Shown here: positions 25,763 through 34,819 of the stretch, one piece after another
How the letters are laid out: the number at the start of each line of letters is the position of its first letter
How positions within the stretch are numbered: position 1 is the stretch's first letter
Source of the DNA: Lentzea californiensis
GTDB taxonomy: Bacteria > Actinomycetota > Actinomycetes > Mycobacteriales > Pseudonocardiaceae
DNA length: 64,000 nucleotides
Assembly (NCBI RefSeq): GCF_024648825.1
Contig: NZ_JANBBE010000016.1
Coordinates: 106,936-170,935, forward strand
Direction of reading: 5' to 3'
The notes under the pieces: model-generated
Databases searched by the model: none
Told to the model about the DNA's origin: nothing
The model's input: only the letters and a program-made list of their open reading frames with translations
Translations under genes and position numbers: made by a program

Positions 25763-27306
25763 TCGCCAAAGCGCCGGCGAAAGGCAAGTACGGAGCCGAT
25801 ACTTACGGACTCCTGCGGTACCTCTTCGGTCCGGGGAAGCAGAACGAGCACACCAACCCGCATCTGGTTGCGTCGTGGGATCCCGAATGGCTCTCTGGCG
25901 GGGTCTTTGCGACTCGCCACCGAGGTTGGATGGCTCGCTTGGCCCGTGAGATCGATGCACCGATGACCGGACACGACGTGGCGCTGCCTGGCGGGCACGT
26001 CTACCACGTCGCCTTGTCGATCCCGCGCCAAGACGGAGAACTCGGCGACGGCCGCTGGCGTGAACTCGCGGAGGACGCTGTCGCCCGACTGGGATTCAGC
26101 GCCGACGGTGAGGGCCGCGCCGGCTGCCGACGGGTCGCAGTGCACCACGGCCTGAGCAAGGACGGCAATGACCACATCCACCTCGCGGTGAACCTGGTCC
26201 GGGGCGACGGCACCGTTGCCGACACCTACCGGGATTGGCCCCGTTGGCGACAGTGGTGCCTGGAAGTCGAACAGTGTCTTGGACTCACACCGACGTCACC
26301 AGCGAACAAAACAGCGGCAGTGCGTCCAACACGCGCCGAGGTCGAGAAGGCGGTCCGCGGGCCACAGCCTCGACCTAGCCGTGACTTCCTGCGCCTGGTG
26401 GTCCGTGCTGCTGCGGCTGAGGCTGCCACGGCGGCGGAGTTCGTTGAGTTGCTGGAGCGGGAGCCGCTGGTGTCTGTGCACGCACGCTGGGATTCGGAGA
26501 ATCGGTTGACCGGCTACCGCGTGGCGTTGTTCGCGGACTTGAGCGCGAGTTCGGAAGACGGTCGGGTCTGGTTCGGCGGCAGTCGACTCGCCCATGATCT
26601 GTCCGCGCCGAAGTTGATGCACCGATGGGCCAGCACCCGCGGGCCGGCCGATTTGAACGACACGCCAGGTTTGTCGCGCAACGCTCATGTACTGGATATG
26701 GCTGCGGAGGCGACGCACAGCGCCCGCCGCCACATGAAGGCGCTCGTTGAAGCCGAAGACACGTCGGCTGGAAATGGCGGCGACGACATTGCTCATGCGG
26801 CGGCCGACATGCTCATCGCGGTGTCGAAGGCAATCGACGGACCAGTATCGGGACCGTTGAGTGATGCGGTGGCAGCCTATGAGTGGGTCGCTGTAGCGCC
26901 TCATTGCGTTCAGCCCGTTCGTTGGAAGGGCGTTGCCGTCGAGTTGCGCCGAGCGGCGCGCTCGCTGCTCAAGGCAGGTGTGTTGTCCAGGCGCGCTCGA
27001 ACTGGCCCCGGAGCAGTAGCCCTCGTGCTCGCTCTTGTTGCACTTGTAGCCGAGGTCGCGGAGTGGCGCGAGCAGGCAGGACAGCTGCGGCAAGCTGCTG
27101 AGGCGCGTCGGGCTGCCGGTCTTTTGAGCTCGCACAGCGTTGTCCAGGGGCAGTGTCCCTCCACAGCGCAACTCGGTTCCTTCAAAAAGCCTTCACCCGA
27201 GAGGGCTGCCCTGGTCAGGCGGCTGAACCAGCAGCCCAGGGCAAGTCGACCCGCGATCGGAGGACATGAACAAGCGCGAGGCTCGGATCGCGGTCGGGCG
27301 CGGTGA
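25759..27306 (+). CDS. Relaxase/mobilization nuclease, MOBP-like
   Basis: 515 aa from GTG 25759 (GTGA overlap with mobC). The N-terminal relaxase domain has KYGADTYGLLRYLFGPGKQNEH and the metal-binding histidine motif in GNDHIHLAVNLVRGDG, preceded by VAVHHGLSKD. The remainder is helical with no helicase motifs. It should nick oriT and stay covalently bound to the transferred strand. No coupling protein is encoded nearby, so it depends on a helper system. Confidence 0.85.
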   Translation: MIAKAPAKGKYGADTYGLLRYLFGPGKQNEHTNPHLVASWDPEWLSGGVFATRHRGWMARLAREIDAPMTGHDVALPGGHVYHVALSIPRQDGELGDGRWRELAEDAVARLGFSADGEGRAGCRRVAVHHGLSKDGNDHIHLAVNLVRGDGTVADTYRDWPRWRQWCLEVEQCLGLTPTSPANKTAAVRPTRAEVEKAVRGPQPRPSRDFLRLVVRAAAAEAATAAEFVELLEREPLVSVHARWDSENRLTGYRVALFADLSASSEDGRVWFGGSRLAHDLSAPKLMHRWASTRGPADLNDTPGLSRNAHVLDMAAEATHSARRHMKALVEAEDTSAGNGGDDIAHAAADMLIAVSKAIDGPVSGPLSDAVAAYEWVAVAPHCVQPVRWKGVAVELRRAARSLLKAGVLSRRARTGPGAVALVLALVALVAEVAEWREQAGQLRQAAEARRAAGLLSSHSVVQGQCPSTAQLGSFKKPSPERAALVRRLNQQPRASRPAIGGHEQARGSDRGRAR

Positions 27307-27342
27307 TCGAGTGCCGAAGCGGCGGGTGCGCGTGAGCGGCAG

Positions 27343-27999
27343 TTAGATCAGCCGACTGGTGTAGCCAGCCGCAACGAGCCTCTGGAACGCGTCGTCCACG
27401 TTGTCGGGCATGTTCTGCTCGATGGCGAATCCTCGTCGGGCGTACTCGGTGATGCGCTGGGTGTCGCCGACCAACATGTTGATCACTCGATCTACGTCGC
27501 CGATCCCGGCGATGTACTCGTCGAGCGGTAGCGGTTGGGACGAGCACACGACGTTGATCTCAGGCCACACCTTGCGGCAGGTCGCATAGGCTCGTCGCTG
27601 CTGGTACGGCCGAGAGATCAGCATGACCGACTCCGGTCGGACTCCCGCCTCGGCAAGGATCTGGCGACTGTTGGTGAGGTTCTGGCTGGTGTTGGTGGCC
27701 TGGGTCTCGATGCTGATCACCTCGGCGGGTACACCGAGAGTGATGGCGTGTTCGCGGTAGTGCACGGCTTCACCGCGAGGGAATCGTTCGATCGTGGTGG
27801 GCGCATTGGCGCCGGTGAACACAATGCGCGGGAACATGCCCTGGTGATAAAGCTCGGCGGTGTACGTGGCGACACCGAGGTCGTGGCTGCCCAGGCCGAT
27901 GCCAACGTCGCAGCGGCGAGGTTCGTGACCCATGTCGTGGTATGTCCACAAGGTCTCGACATCCGCGCGCAAGTCTGGGGGAAGCATGGTGGTCGCCAT
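27343..27999 (-). CDS. YdcF/DUF218-like protein
   Basis: 218 aa. DUF218 features are an early GLGSHDLGVATYTAELY (instead of the usual LGA), PRIVFTGA, then EAVHYREHAITLGVP, IETQATNTSQNL and VMLISRPYQQRRAY. The family includes ElyC/SanA envelope proteins and YdcF, but this copy has no membrane segment, so it is probably soluble. It is encoded 11 nt after the TPR regulator gene and reads away from the lanthipeptide genes. Its role there is unknown. Confidence 0.8.
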   Translation of the reverse strand: MATTMLPPDLRADVETLWTYHDMGHEPRRCDVGIGLGSHDLGVATYTAELYHQGMFPRIVFTGANAPTTIERFPRGEAVHYREHAITLGVPAEVISIETQATNTSQNLTNSRQILAEAGVRPESVMLISRPYQQRRAYATCRKVWPEINVVCSSQPLPLDEYIAGIGDVDRVINMLVGDTQRITEYARRGFAIEQNMPDNVDDAFQRLVAAGYTSRLI

Positions 28000-28010
28000 G
28001 TCGAGGCACC

Positions 28011-29246
28011 TTACGGCTGGCGTGGGTCGGTGCCGTGAACACCCATCCGGTAAGCCAGTTCGACGGCGCGGGTGGCGGGACGGGGCAGTCTGATCATCTC
28101 GCGGACGAGGATGCGAGACAGCCGGTGGTATCTGACTTGTTCAGGTGCGTCCTGCTCAGCGGCAAGCAGCACAGCGAGTGCTTCGTCGACGCGGTTCCAC
28201 CGGACGTAGGCGCGGGCGGTCTCGATGGCGTGGCGGACGCGCCGTTCGGTCGGAAGACTGCGGGTGTCGACGCGGGGACCGAGGTCGACCGCGACTTGAA
28301 CGTCTCCGAGTTCCATCGCGGCGGTGACCCGGTGGATCTTGACGTTGGTGGGGCCGAACGCGGTCCACAGGTAGTTCGCGTCGCGACCAAGTCTGTTTGC
28401 AGCCTGGTCTGCCTCGGTGAGGAATGCCGTGGTGTCGGCGCGGTCGTCTCGGCGGGATGAGGCGACCGCGCCGGCCAGGTGCAGCATTCCGTAGACCGAG
28501 AGGTACTCCGGGGTCGCAATGCCGAGGCCGGGTTCGAGGTGGTCTGCGGCGGCTCGGGTCAGGGCGATGGCCTGCTCGAACTCGCCGATGGACAACAGCG
28601 CGTGTGCCACCGACCGGTACAGCGAGCCGATCATCAGAATGTCGCCGCTGGTGTTGGCGGCGGCAAGGCCACGGCTCGCAGAGATCGCCGCGAGATCGGC
28701 TTCGCCGAGTTTGGTCAGCAACGCGGTGGCCAGCTGGTGGGCAGCAGCCGCGAGTGCATGCGCGCGGAGGCCATCGTCGCTGGTGGTGCCGTAGTGCTGA
28801 CAGGCAGCCTGAGCATCGGTGATCAGGAGTGGCAGGCGCTGGGTGAGCCGGGCGTAGCGAGAGTTCTGGTAGTCGCTCCACTGCTCATCGATGTTGATGG
28901 CCAGAGTGTCCAGCCGGACCGGCTCTCCTGGCCGCGGACCGGTCAGGAACTGGCGGTGGTCCATGAGCGCCACCCTGAGTGCGGGAACAGTCCGTCGGCC
29001 AGGCTCGTCCGCCCAGGCCATCAGTACCGGTTCGCCGATCAGGTCGCCGAGGGCGACGTCGAGCGCGTAGGCAAGGCGGCGCAGCACCGAGAGTCGGTCC
29101 AGAGGGAGCACGTCGTGCTCAACCTTTCGCAGCCAGTCCTCGGTGCGACCCACGAGCCCGGCCAGGACGACCTGGGTCAGGCCCCGCCGCTGCCGGTAGA
29201 ACGCGACGCGTTCCCCGATCGTCATGCCGTCGGTCATTCCTCGCAT
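28011..29246 (-). CDS. XRE-family regulator with TPR-like C-terminal domain
   Basis: 411 aa from ATG 29246 (GAGGGTGG at 5-6 nt); starts at 29237 and 29225 are possible. N-terminal HTH: RVAFYRQRRGLTQVVLAGLVGRTEDWLRKVEHD, in pieces. The rest is helical TPR-like repeats, as in peptide-sensing or antibiotic-cluster regulators of Streptomyces. It is divergent from the small-protein/lanthipeptide operon, with 148 bp between, so it is the likely pathway regulator. Confidence 0.82.
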   Translation of the reverse strand: MRGMTDGMTIGERVAFYRQRRGLTQVVLAGLVGRTEDWLRKVEHDVLPLDRLSVLRRLAYALDVALGDLIGEPVLMAWADEPGRRTVPALRVALMDHRQFLTGPRPGEPVRLDTLAINIDEQWSDYQNSRYARLTQRLPLLITDAQAACQHYGTTSDDGLRAHALAAAAHQLATALLTKLGEADLAAISASRGLAAANTSGDILMIGSLYRSVAHALLSIGEFEQAIALTRAAADHLEPGLGIATPEYLSVYGMLHLAGAVASSRRDDRADTTAFLTEADQAANRLGRDANYLWTAFGPTNVKIHRVTAAMELGDVQVAVDLGPRVDTRSLPTERRVRHAIETARAYVRWNRVDEALAVLLAAEQDAPEQVRYHRLSRILVREMIRLPRPATRAVELAYRMGVHGTDPRQP

Positions 29247-29394
29247 GGCGTCCACCCTCGCATCCGTGCAGGTGAGGACCCCAGAGAAATCCTCCCGGTT
29301 CACGCCGCTGGGCGTACCTAGCGTCTGCGATGACGCCGTGTGACACATCGCTTGCACGGGCAACGTGTCTGAGCTCGTCCACAAGGGAGCGGCC

Positions 29395-29727
29395 ATGAGC
29401 GAGAGGCCTCAACCTGGCCAGTTGGGTGAACACCCGACTCAGTGGTGGGACACCCATGCGGAAGGTACTCAAGGCCGTCCCCGCCCCGGCACACGTGTAC
29501 TTGTCCGGAACCGCGACGGGGACGTCCGTCAGGCCGGGACCGTGCAGTACTACGAGGGCATCTGGCCACACCAGCACTCTTTCCCCGTCAGGTGGGACCA
29601 CGGTGTGCACGGGTCGTTGTGCACCAGCCACGACGATATGCCGCTGGGCTGGGACTATGAGGATCCGGCAGACAGGGCGGCCGCTGGCAGGGGTCGCACA
29701 GGCCGGTGCAGCGAGCTCGCGTCATGA
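29395..29727 (+). CDS. Small hypothetical protein upstream of lanthipeptide genes
   Basis: 110 aa from ATG 29395 (AGGGAG at 6 nt). It is rich in Trp and His (TQWWDTHAEG; GIWPHQHSFPVRWDHGVHGSLCTSHDDMPLGWDYEDP, in pieces). The middle looks like a small beta-barrel (GTRVLVRNRDGDVRQAGTVQYYEG). No family recognised. Its stop overlaps the next gene (ATGA). Position suggests regulation by the divergent TPR protein. Confidence 0.65.
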   Translation: MSERPQPGQLGEHPTQWWDTHAEGTQGRPRPGTRVLVRNRDGDVRQAGTVQYYEGIWPHQHSFPVRWDHGVHGSLCTSHDDMPLGWDYEDPADRAAAGRGRTGRCSELAS

Positions 29728-30137
29728 TCGCCGCAGCCGAAGACGTTGAGCAGACGGTCGTACTGCCAGCCGTGGGCAATCAACAAACGAACGACAGCGG
29801 TTCGAAGATCGCCGCTGGCTGGTTCCAGCACTACCTGCACCTCGTGGACCGGGTGTTTCCGCGCACGCTGGTCACGCGAGACGGCAGGACTGTCCAATTC
29901 GCCGCCTGCAAGTTCGCCGTCCGACCGCCCGCACCCGACGTGATGCAACCGGCCTGGCCGTACTGCCCGGCGTGCTGGCCGTGCAGAGCCGGCCACTGGT
30001 TCGCGTGGAAGTACCTGCCCCATGGCGTGGTCCCACGCTGCATTCGATCTGGCTGCGATCGCGACGAGGCCGATGTTCGTGATCCCGTCACCGGCGGCTA
30101 CCTGCCCTGCATTGGGCAAGAAGCCGCGGGGAACTGA
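29724..30137 (+). CDS. Small cysteine-rich hypothetical protein
   Basis: 137 aa. CPACWPC followed by CIRSGCDRD could bind one zinc. A helical N-terminal part precedes TLVTRDGRTVQFAACKFAV. It overlaps the upstream gene by 4 nt and ends 131 bp before the lanthipeptide precursor. No function can be assigned; it may be regulatory or unrelated to the peptide. Confidence 0.62.
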   Translation: MIAAAEDVEQTVVLPAVGNQQTNDSGSKIAAGWFQHYLHLVDRVFPRTLVTRDGRTVQFAACKFAVRPPAPDVMQPAWPYCPACWPCRAGHWFAWKYLPHGVVPRCIRSGCDRDEADVRDPVTGGYLPCIGQEAAGN

Positions 30138-30228
30138 GCCACCGATGTCCATACCCCGCAAGGAGGCGAAGTCCCACCACTATGACCGGCTGTAGTGCCG
30201 CCGCAACCGTTTCGTACCAAGGAAAACC

Positions 30229-30250
30229 CCTGCTTGATCAAGCAAGCAGG
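30229..30250 (+). promoter_or_regulatory. Stem-loop/palindrome just upstream of lanthipeptide precursor
   Basis: CCTGCTTG/CAAGCAGG forms a perfect 8-bp stem with a 6-nt loop, ending 5 nt before the precursor's GGAGG. The central GCTTGATCAAGC (30232-30243) is itself a perfect 12-bp palindrome. It may be a regulator-binding site or a leader hairpin affecting translation. Confidence 0.45.
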
Positions 30251-30268
30251 TACATGGAGGAACCACTG

Positions 30269-30421
30269 ATGTCTGCACCAACCATCGACACCGTCGCCGA
30301 CTCGGACTTCGACCTCGACCTGCGGATCACCACCACGGCCACTCCAGGCGTGGCATCGGCCTGCGACACGAGCGACGGCTGCGATCCGACGTGCGCGTCC
30401 TCGTGCATCAGCACCGTCTGA
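30269..30421 (+). CDS. lanA: FxLD-type class I lanthipeptide precursor
   Basis: 50 aa from ATG 30269 with GGAGG at 8 nt; an in-frame ATG at 30254 would add five residues. The leader (residues 1 to ~18) has the class I box FDLDLR at 14-19. The core is Ser/Thr/Cys-rich, with four Cys (32, 38, 42, 46) and a C-terminal Ser/Thr tail. Asp36-Gly37 and Asp39-Pro40 sit between Cys residues and are candidates for the methyltransferase. LanB would dehydrate Ser/Thr and LanC would form the rings. The cleavage site is not certain. Confidence 0.85.
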   Translation: MSAPTIDTVADSDFDLDLRITTTATPGVASACDTSDGCDPTCASSCISTV

Positions 30422-30435
30422 CCTGACCGCACTTG

Positions 30436-30471
30436 AGCTGGGGCACGGACTGCGCTGTCCGTGCCCCAGCT
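30436..30471 (+). terminator. Strong hairpin between precursor and LanB genes (attenuator)
   Basis: Arms 30436-30450 and 30457-30471 pair perfectly over 15 bp with a 6-nt loop, 15 nt after the precursor stop. No T-run follows. Such hairpins between RiPP precursor and enzyme genes usually keep precursor mRNA in excess by partial termination or by blocking 3' decay. Confidence 0.72.
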
Positions 30472-30501
30472 TCGCCACCGGATCACGAACGCGAGGGCAG
30501 G

Positions 30502-33500
30502 ATGAGTACTCGGAAGAGCGCGTCGACCTACAGGCACCGCGGAATTGCCTTGCTTCGCGCCGCGGCAGTCCCGCTTCACCAACTGCCCGCACAGTGGCCA
30601 GACCTGTCCGACAACCAGGCGTGCCGCGAATGGCTGCTGAAGATGTCGACGCACACCGAACTCGCCGACGCGATCGGCCATGCGAGCCCAGGACTCGCCG
30701 CCCAGCTGCCGACCGACACCGACGCCATGGAGTCCAAGCAGGTCCGGCGCGTCACCCTGTCCGTGATCCGCTACCTGCTGCGCATCACTGGTCGCCACAC
30801 CCCGTTCGGTTTGTTCGCAGGAGTCGCGCCGGTCGCTGTTGGTGGACCAGCCGTTGAGAGCCGATGGGGTTCAGAACACCAGGCTTTCGCTCGCGTCGAC
30901 GCGGTGTGGCTCGCAGATCTTATCGACCGACTTGAAGCGTGCCCCGAGCTGCTGCGCCAGCTCGACGTCGTGTTCACCAACCTCGCGACCAATCGTGGCG
31001 AGCGATTGGAAGTCCCGCAGGGAAACAAAACGGTGACCGCACGCAACACCCGTGCCCTGCAAGCGGTCCAGAATGCTGCAAGCAAACCCATCCACGTTGC
31101 TGACCTCATTGACAAGCTGGCCGCGGAGTTTCCGGCTGTAGAGCACGACACCATCAGCGCCATGCTCACAACTCTTGTGGGCCAAAGTTTTCTCACCACC
31201 AACCTACGAGCGCCGCTGACCGTCGCCGACTCCCTTGGCTACGTGGTTGATCGCCTGTGCACCGCCGACGCCGGCGCGATCCCTTCTGTAGCAGCGATCC
31301 TCGTCGAGCTGGAGCGAGTGCAGGAAGACCTGCGCAGCCACAACCAGCCCGGCACAGACCAGGCGGCGCAGCGCGACCTGCGGAAGGCATTGGCCGGACG
31401 GATGCGGACACTGTCGACGGCCGGGCGCGTCCCACTGTCTCTCGACCTCCGCTTGGACGCCGAAATACGGCTTCCCGAACAGCTTGCGCACGAGGTCGAG
31501 CGGGCCGCCAGCGTGCTGGCGCGCCTGTCGAACCAGCCGACCGGGAACCCGGCCTGGCGAGACTTTTACATCGCGTTCTGCGAACGCTTCGGCACCGGTG
31601 CTCTCGTGCCGCTAGCCGACGTCGTCGACCCGGATGCGGGACTTGGCCTGCCACACACCTATCCCGGCAGTGTCCTGCAGCCGCCGTCTGAAGGTTCGTC
31701 CGAACGCGAGCAGAAGCTTCTCGCACTTGCTTGGACCGCGTGGGCCGATGGCACCGGCGAGATCGTCCTCACCGAGGACATCATCTCTGCGCTCACCGTG
31801 GGCGGCTCTGCCACGCAGCGACGGACCCCTGCACACGTCGAGCTCGCCGCCCGCGTGCACGCAGCCAGCGCGGACGCACTGCGCCGCGGCGACTACAGCT
31901 TCACCGTTGCGCCCGCACGATCAGCGGGAACGTTCACCTCGCGCTTCACCACCATCGCGGCAAACTCCGGGCTGGAGCCCCTGTACGCGGATGTGCCTGC
32001 CGGCGCCAGTGGAGCGCTGCCTGTGCAGCTGTCGTTCCCGCCGATCTACGCGACTGGCGAGAACGTCTGCCGGGTCCCTGCCTATCTGCCTCACCTGCTG
32101 TCCCTGGGAGAACACCGGGCACAGCACCCCGAACAGCTGGTGATCGCACCAGACGACCTGGCGATCATCGCGACCCGCGACGGACTGCACCTGGTCAGTC
32201 TGTCCATGGGGAGGGTGATCGAGCCCCAGGTCTTTCACGCACTCGCCCTGGACAAGCAGGCGCCGCCACTGGCTCGATTCCTCGCCAATCTCACCCGCGC
32301 GCTGGGAGCCACGTGGCACGAGTTCGACTGGGGCTCGCACGCTCAGCAACTGCCGGTGCTGCCGCGCGTACGGCACGGCCGCGCGGTACTCAGCTCGGCC
32401 CGTTGGCGGCTCGACGCCACGGACCTTCCCGCCAGCCTCGACGATGGCCAGTGGACGGCGCGCTTCGGTCAGTGGCGTCGTCGGTGGCGATGCCCTGCCA
32501 CGGTGGAACTATGCGACGCCGACCGCTCCCTGCGACTCACTCTCGACGAACCAGCTCACGTGGCGATTCTCCAAACCCACATACGCAAGCACGGTCACGC
32601 CATGCTGCTCGAAGCTGCCCCCGCGGAGGCGTTCGGATGGTCGGGCGGCCACGTCCACGAGATCGCCGTGCCCTTGTTCTCCACCCAGCCGCAGACACCG
32701 TCGCCACCTGTTGCGACCAGGCCTGTGCTGACGAACAGCGGCCACGGGCAGCCGCCAGGAGCAGCGAACACCACCTGGCTCTATGCCAAGGTCTTCACCC
32801 ACCCCGACCGAATCAACGAGATCATCGCCAACCAGATCCCATACCTTCTACAGGCGATTGGCTCCGAGACCCGCTGGTGGTTCGTGCGCTACCGCAGCCC
32901 GCATGAAACCGACCACATCCGCCTCCGTCTGGCCACCTCTGATCGTGACGCCTATGCCCGCAGCCTGGCTGCGCTCGGCGACTGGGGACAGCAACTCCGC
33001 GTTGACGGCGTCGCCGGTCGGCTGGCTGTCGACACCTACCTGCCGGAGATCGGACGCTACGGTTGCGGCGCGAAGATGACCGCCGCCGAGAACGTGTTCG
33101 CCGCTGACTCTGCCGCTGTGGCCGCTCAGTTGCGGCACGACTCGATCCTGGGCGCTGGTACCGCAGTCGGCCTGCTGCTCGGTCTGGTGGACATCGTGGC
33201 TGGATTCCTCGGTGACCAGACCGCCGCGATGACCTGGCTTCGCACCCGGCCCGCCCTTCCAGCTACGGGCCCAGCCGACCGTGCCGTGCTCTCCGACGCG
33301 ATTCGTCTCGTCCAGGGCGATGTCGGCGACCGGCCTGGATGGACCGGACAAGTCGCCGAGACCTGGGCACGACGCGCCGCCGCGCTTGCCGCGTACCGGA
33401 CGCAACTATCAGCCGGCACCGATACCGACGCCGTTTTGGAATCTTTGCTGCACATGCACCACAACCGTGCAGCCGGCATCGACCGTGACGCTGAGAAGGC

Positions 33501-33567
33501 AACGCGGCGCATGGCACGGCACCTCGCGCAGGCCGTCCACGCCCGTCAGCCGGAGGCCAGCCGATGA
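30502..33567 (+). CDS. lanB: Lanthipeptide dehydratase LanB, full length
   Basis: 1021 aa from ATG 30502. The large N-terminal part is the glutamylation domain (RHRGIALLRAAAVPL; ITGRHTPFGLFAGVAPV), which uses Glu-tRNA to activate Ser/Thr. The C-terminal ~270 residues are the elimination domain (TWLYAKVFTHPDRINEII; WWFVRYRSPHETDHIRLRL). Both halves on one chain make it a NisB-type enzyme, unlike the split forms of thiopeptides. It overlaps lanC by 4 nt. Confidence 0.92.
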   Translation: MSTRKSASTYRHRGIALLRAAAVPLHQLPAQWPDLSDNQACREWLLKMSTHTELADAIGHASPGLAAQLPTDTDAMESKQVRRVTLSVIRYLLRITGRHTPFGLFAGVAPVAVGGPAVESRWGSEHQAFARVDAVWLADLIDRLEACPELLRQLDVVFTNLATNRGERLEVPQGNKTVTARNTRALQAVQNAASKPIHVADLIDKLAAEFPAVEHDTISAMLTTLVGQSFLTTNLRAPLTVADSLGYVVDRLCTADAGAIPSVAAILVELERVQEDLRSHNQPGTDQAAQRDLRKALAGRMRTLSTAGRVPLSLDLRLDAEIRLPEQLAHEVERAASVLARLSNQPTGNPAWRDFYIAFCERFGTGALVPLADVVDPDAGLGLPHTYPGSVLQPPSEGSSEREQKLLALAWTAWADGTGEIVLTEDIISALTVGGSATQRRTPAHVELAARVHAASADALRRGDYSFTVAPARSAGTFTSRFTTIAANSGLEPLYADVPAGASGALPVQLSFPPIYATGENVCRVPAYLPHLLSLGEHRAQHPEQLVIAPDDLAIIATRDGLHLVSLSMGRVIEPQVFHALALDKQAPPLARFLANLTRALGATWHEFDWGSHAQQLPVLPRVRHGRAVLSSARWRLDATDLPASLDDGQWTARFGQWRRRWRCPATVELCDADRSLRLTLDEPAHVAILQTHIRKHGHAMLLEAAPAEAFGWSGGHVHEIAVPLFSTQPQTPSPPVATRPVLTNSGHGQPPGAANTTWLYAKVFTHPDRINEIIANQIPYLLQAIGSETRWWFVRYRSPHETDHIRLRLATSDRDAYARSLAALGDWGQQLRVDGVAGRLAVDTYLPEIGRYGCGAKMTAAENVFAADSAAVAAQLRHDSILGAGTAVGLLLGLVDIVAGFLGDQTAAMTWLRTRPALPATGPADRAVLSDAIRLVQGDVGDRPGWTGQVAETWARRAAALAAYRTQLSAGTDTDAVLESLLHMHHNRAAGIDRDAEKATRRMARHLAQAVHARQPEASR

Positions 33568-34748
33568 ACCTCGCTGAACTCGACGTTCCACCGGCCGACG
33601 CCGCGCCAGGCTGGGGCCAGTCGTTGTCTGCCGGTGCAGCCGGAATCACCCTGCTACACCTGGAGAACATGCACACAGGTGCGGGCGACTGGAGCGTGGC
33701 TCACCAGTGGGCTCGCGCCATGATCCGCGACTCGGTGACCGCAGACCCTGACACTGCGGGGCTCTTCCGAGGAGTACCTGCCGTCGCGTTCACTCTGCAC
33801 TCGGCACGGCAACCCGCCTACGCCGAAGTTCTTCGCGCACTCGACGAGCACCTTGCCACGATCACGCGCCACCGGCTGTGCCAGGCACACGACCGCATCG
33901 ACCGCGGACAGCTTCCACGGCTTCGAGAGTTCGACCTGATGAGCGGACTCACTGGCCTCGGCGTCGGGCTGCTACACGGAGACCGTCACCCCGAGCTGCT
34001 GCGTGATGTCCTTGCCTACCTGGTGCGGCTCACCGAGCCGATCACCATCAACGGCGAGCACCTGCCTGGATGGTGGAGCGAAGACAGCCCCAACGGGCAA
34101 CCCTCCAATGACTGGCCTGGCGGCCACGCCAACCTGGGAATCGCGCACGGCATCGCCGGGCCGTTGGCGCTGCTGGCCACCGCTAACAGGCGAGGAATCT
34201 CGGTAACCGGACAGACCGAGGCGATCAGCCACATCACCACCTGGCTCGACCGCTGGCGCAACAGCTCCGGCTACGACGCCTGGTGGCCAGGCATGATCTC
34301 TCGCGCCGAATGGCACGACCAGGCGCTGCGGCAATCGGGACCCCAACGCCCGTCCTGGTGCTACGGCACCCCTGGTCTCGCACGGGCACAACAACTCGCG
34401 GCGATCGCGCTTGGCGAGCCAACACGGCAACGCGCCGCCGAGCATGCCCTCGCCGGATGCATCAGCGACGAGAGACAACTTGCGCTGCTGAGTGATCCGT
34501 CGCTCTGTCACGGCTGGGCCGGGCTTCTGCAAGCCACCCGCCGCACTGCCGCCGATGCCATCGACGACCGCCTCACCGAGCAGCTACCCGCACTGCATGC
34601 ACGGCTGACCAAGCACCTGCACGACAACGGCCAATCCGCCGAGCCCGGACTGCTGGAAGGCGCCGCCGGAGTGCTGCTCGCACTGCACGCGACTACAACC
34701 TCAGACCTCGTCACCCGATGGGATGCCTGCCTGCTGCTCGAGGGCTGA
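33564..34748 (+). CDS. lanC: Lanthipeptide cyclase LanC
   Basis: 394 aa. The zinc ligands of the LanC fold are visible: Cys in PSWCYGTPG and Cys-His in LCHGWAGLL. GHANLGIAHGIAGPLALL and GLLEGAAGVLLAL are further toroid motifs. It adds Cys thiols to dehydroalanine/dehydrobutyrine to form (methyl)lanthionine. It overlaps lanB (ATGA) and precedes the methyltransferase by ~70 nt. Confidence 0.92.
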   Translation: MNLAELDVPPADAAPGWGQSLSAGAAGITLLHLENMHTGAGDWSVAHQWARAMIRDSVTADPDTAGLFRGVPAVAFTLHSARQPAYAEVLRALDEHLATITRHRLCQAHDRIDRGQLPRLREFDLMSGLTGLGVGLLHGDRHPELLRDVLAYLVRLTEPITINGEHLPGWWSEDSPNGQPSNDWPGGHANLGIAHGIAGPLALLATANRRGISVTGQTEAISHITTWLDRWRNSSGYDAWWPGMISRAEWHDQALRQSGPQRPSWCYGTPGLARAQQLAAIALGEPTRQRAAEHALAGCISDERQLALLSDPSLCHGWAGLLQATRRTAADAIDDRLTEQLPALHARLTKHLHDNGQSAEPGLLEGAAGVLLALHATTTSDLVTRWDACLLLEG

Positions 34749-34819
34749 CCCGCACCTCAGAACCCGCTCTTGACCAATCGCAACCCGCTACCATCCGGCC
34801 GCCCGCAGAGAAGGAAACG

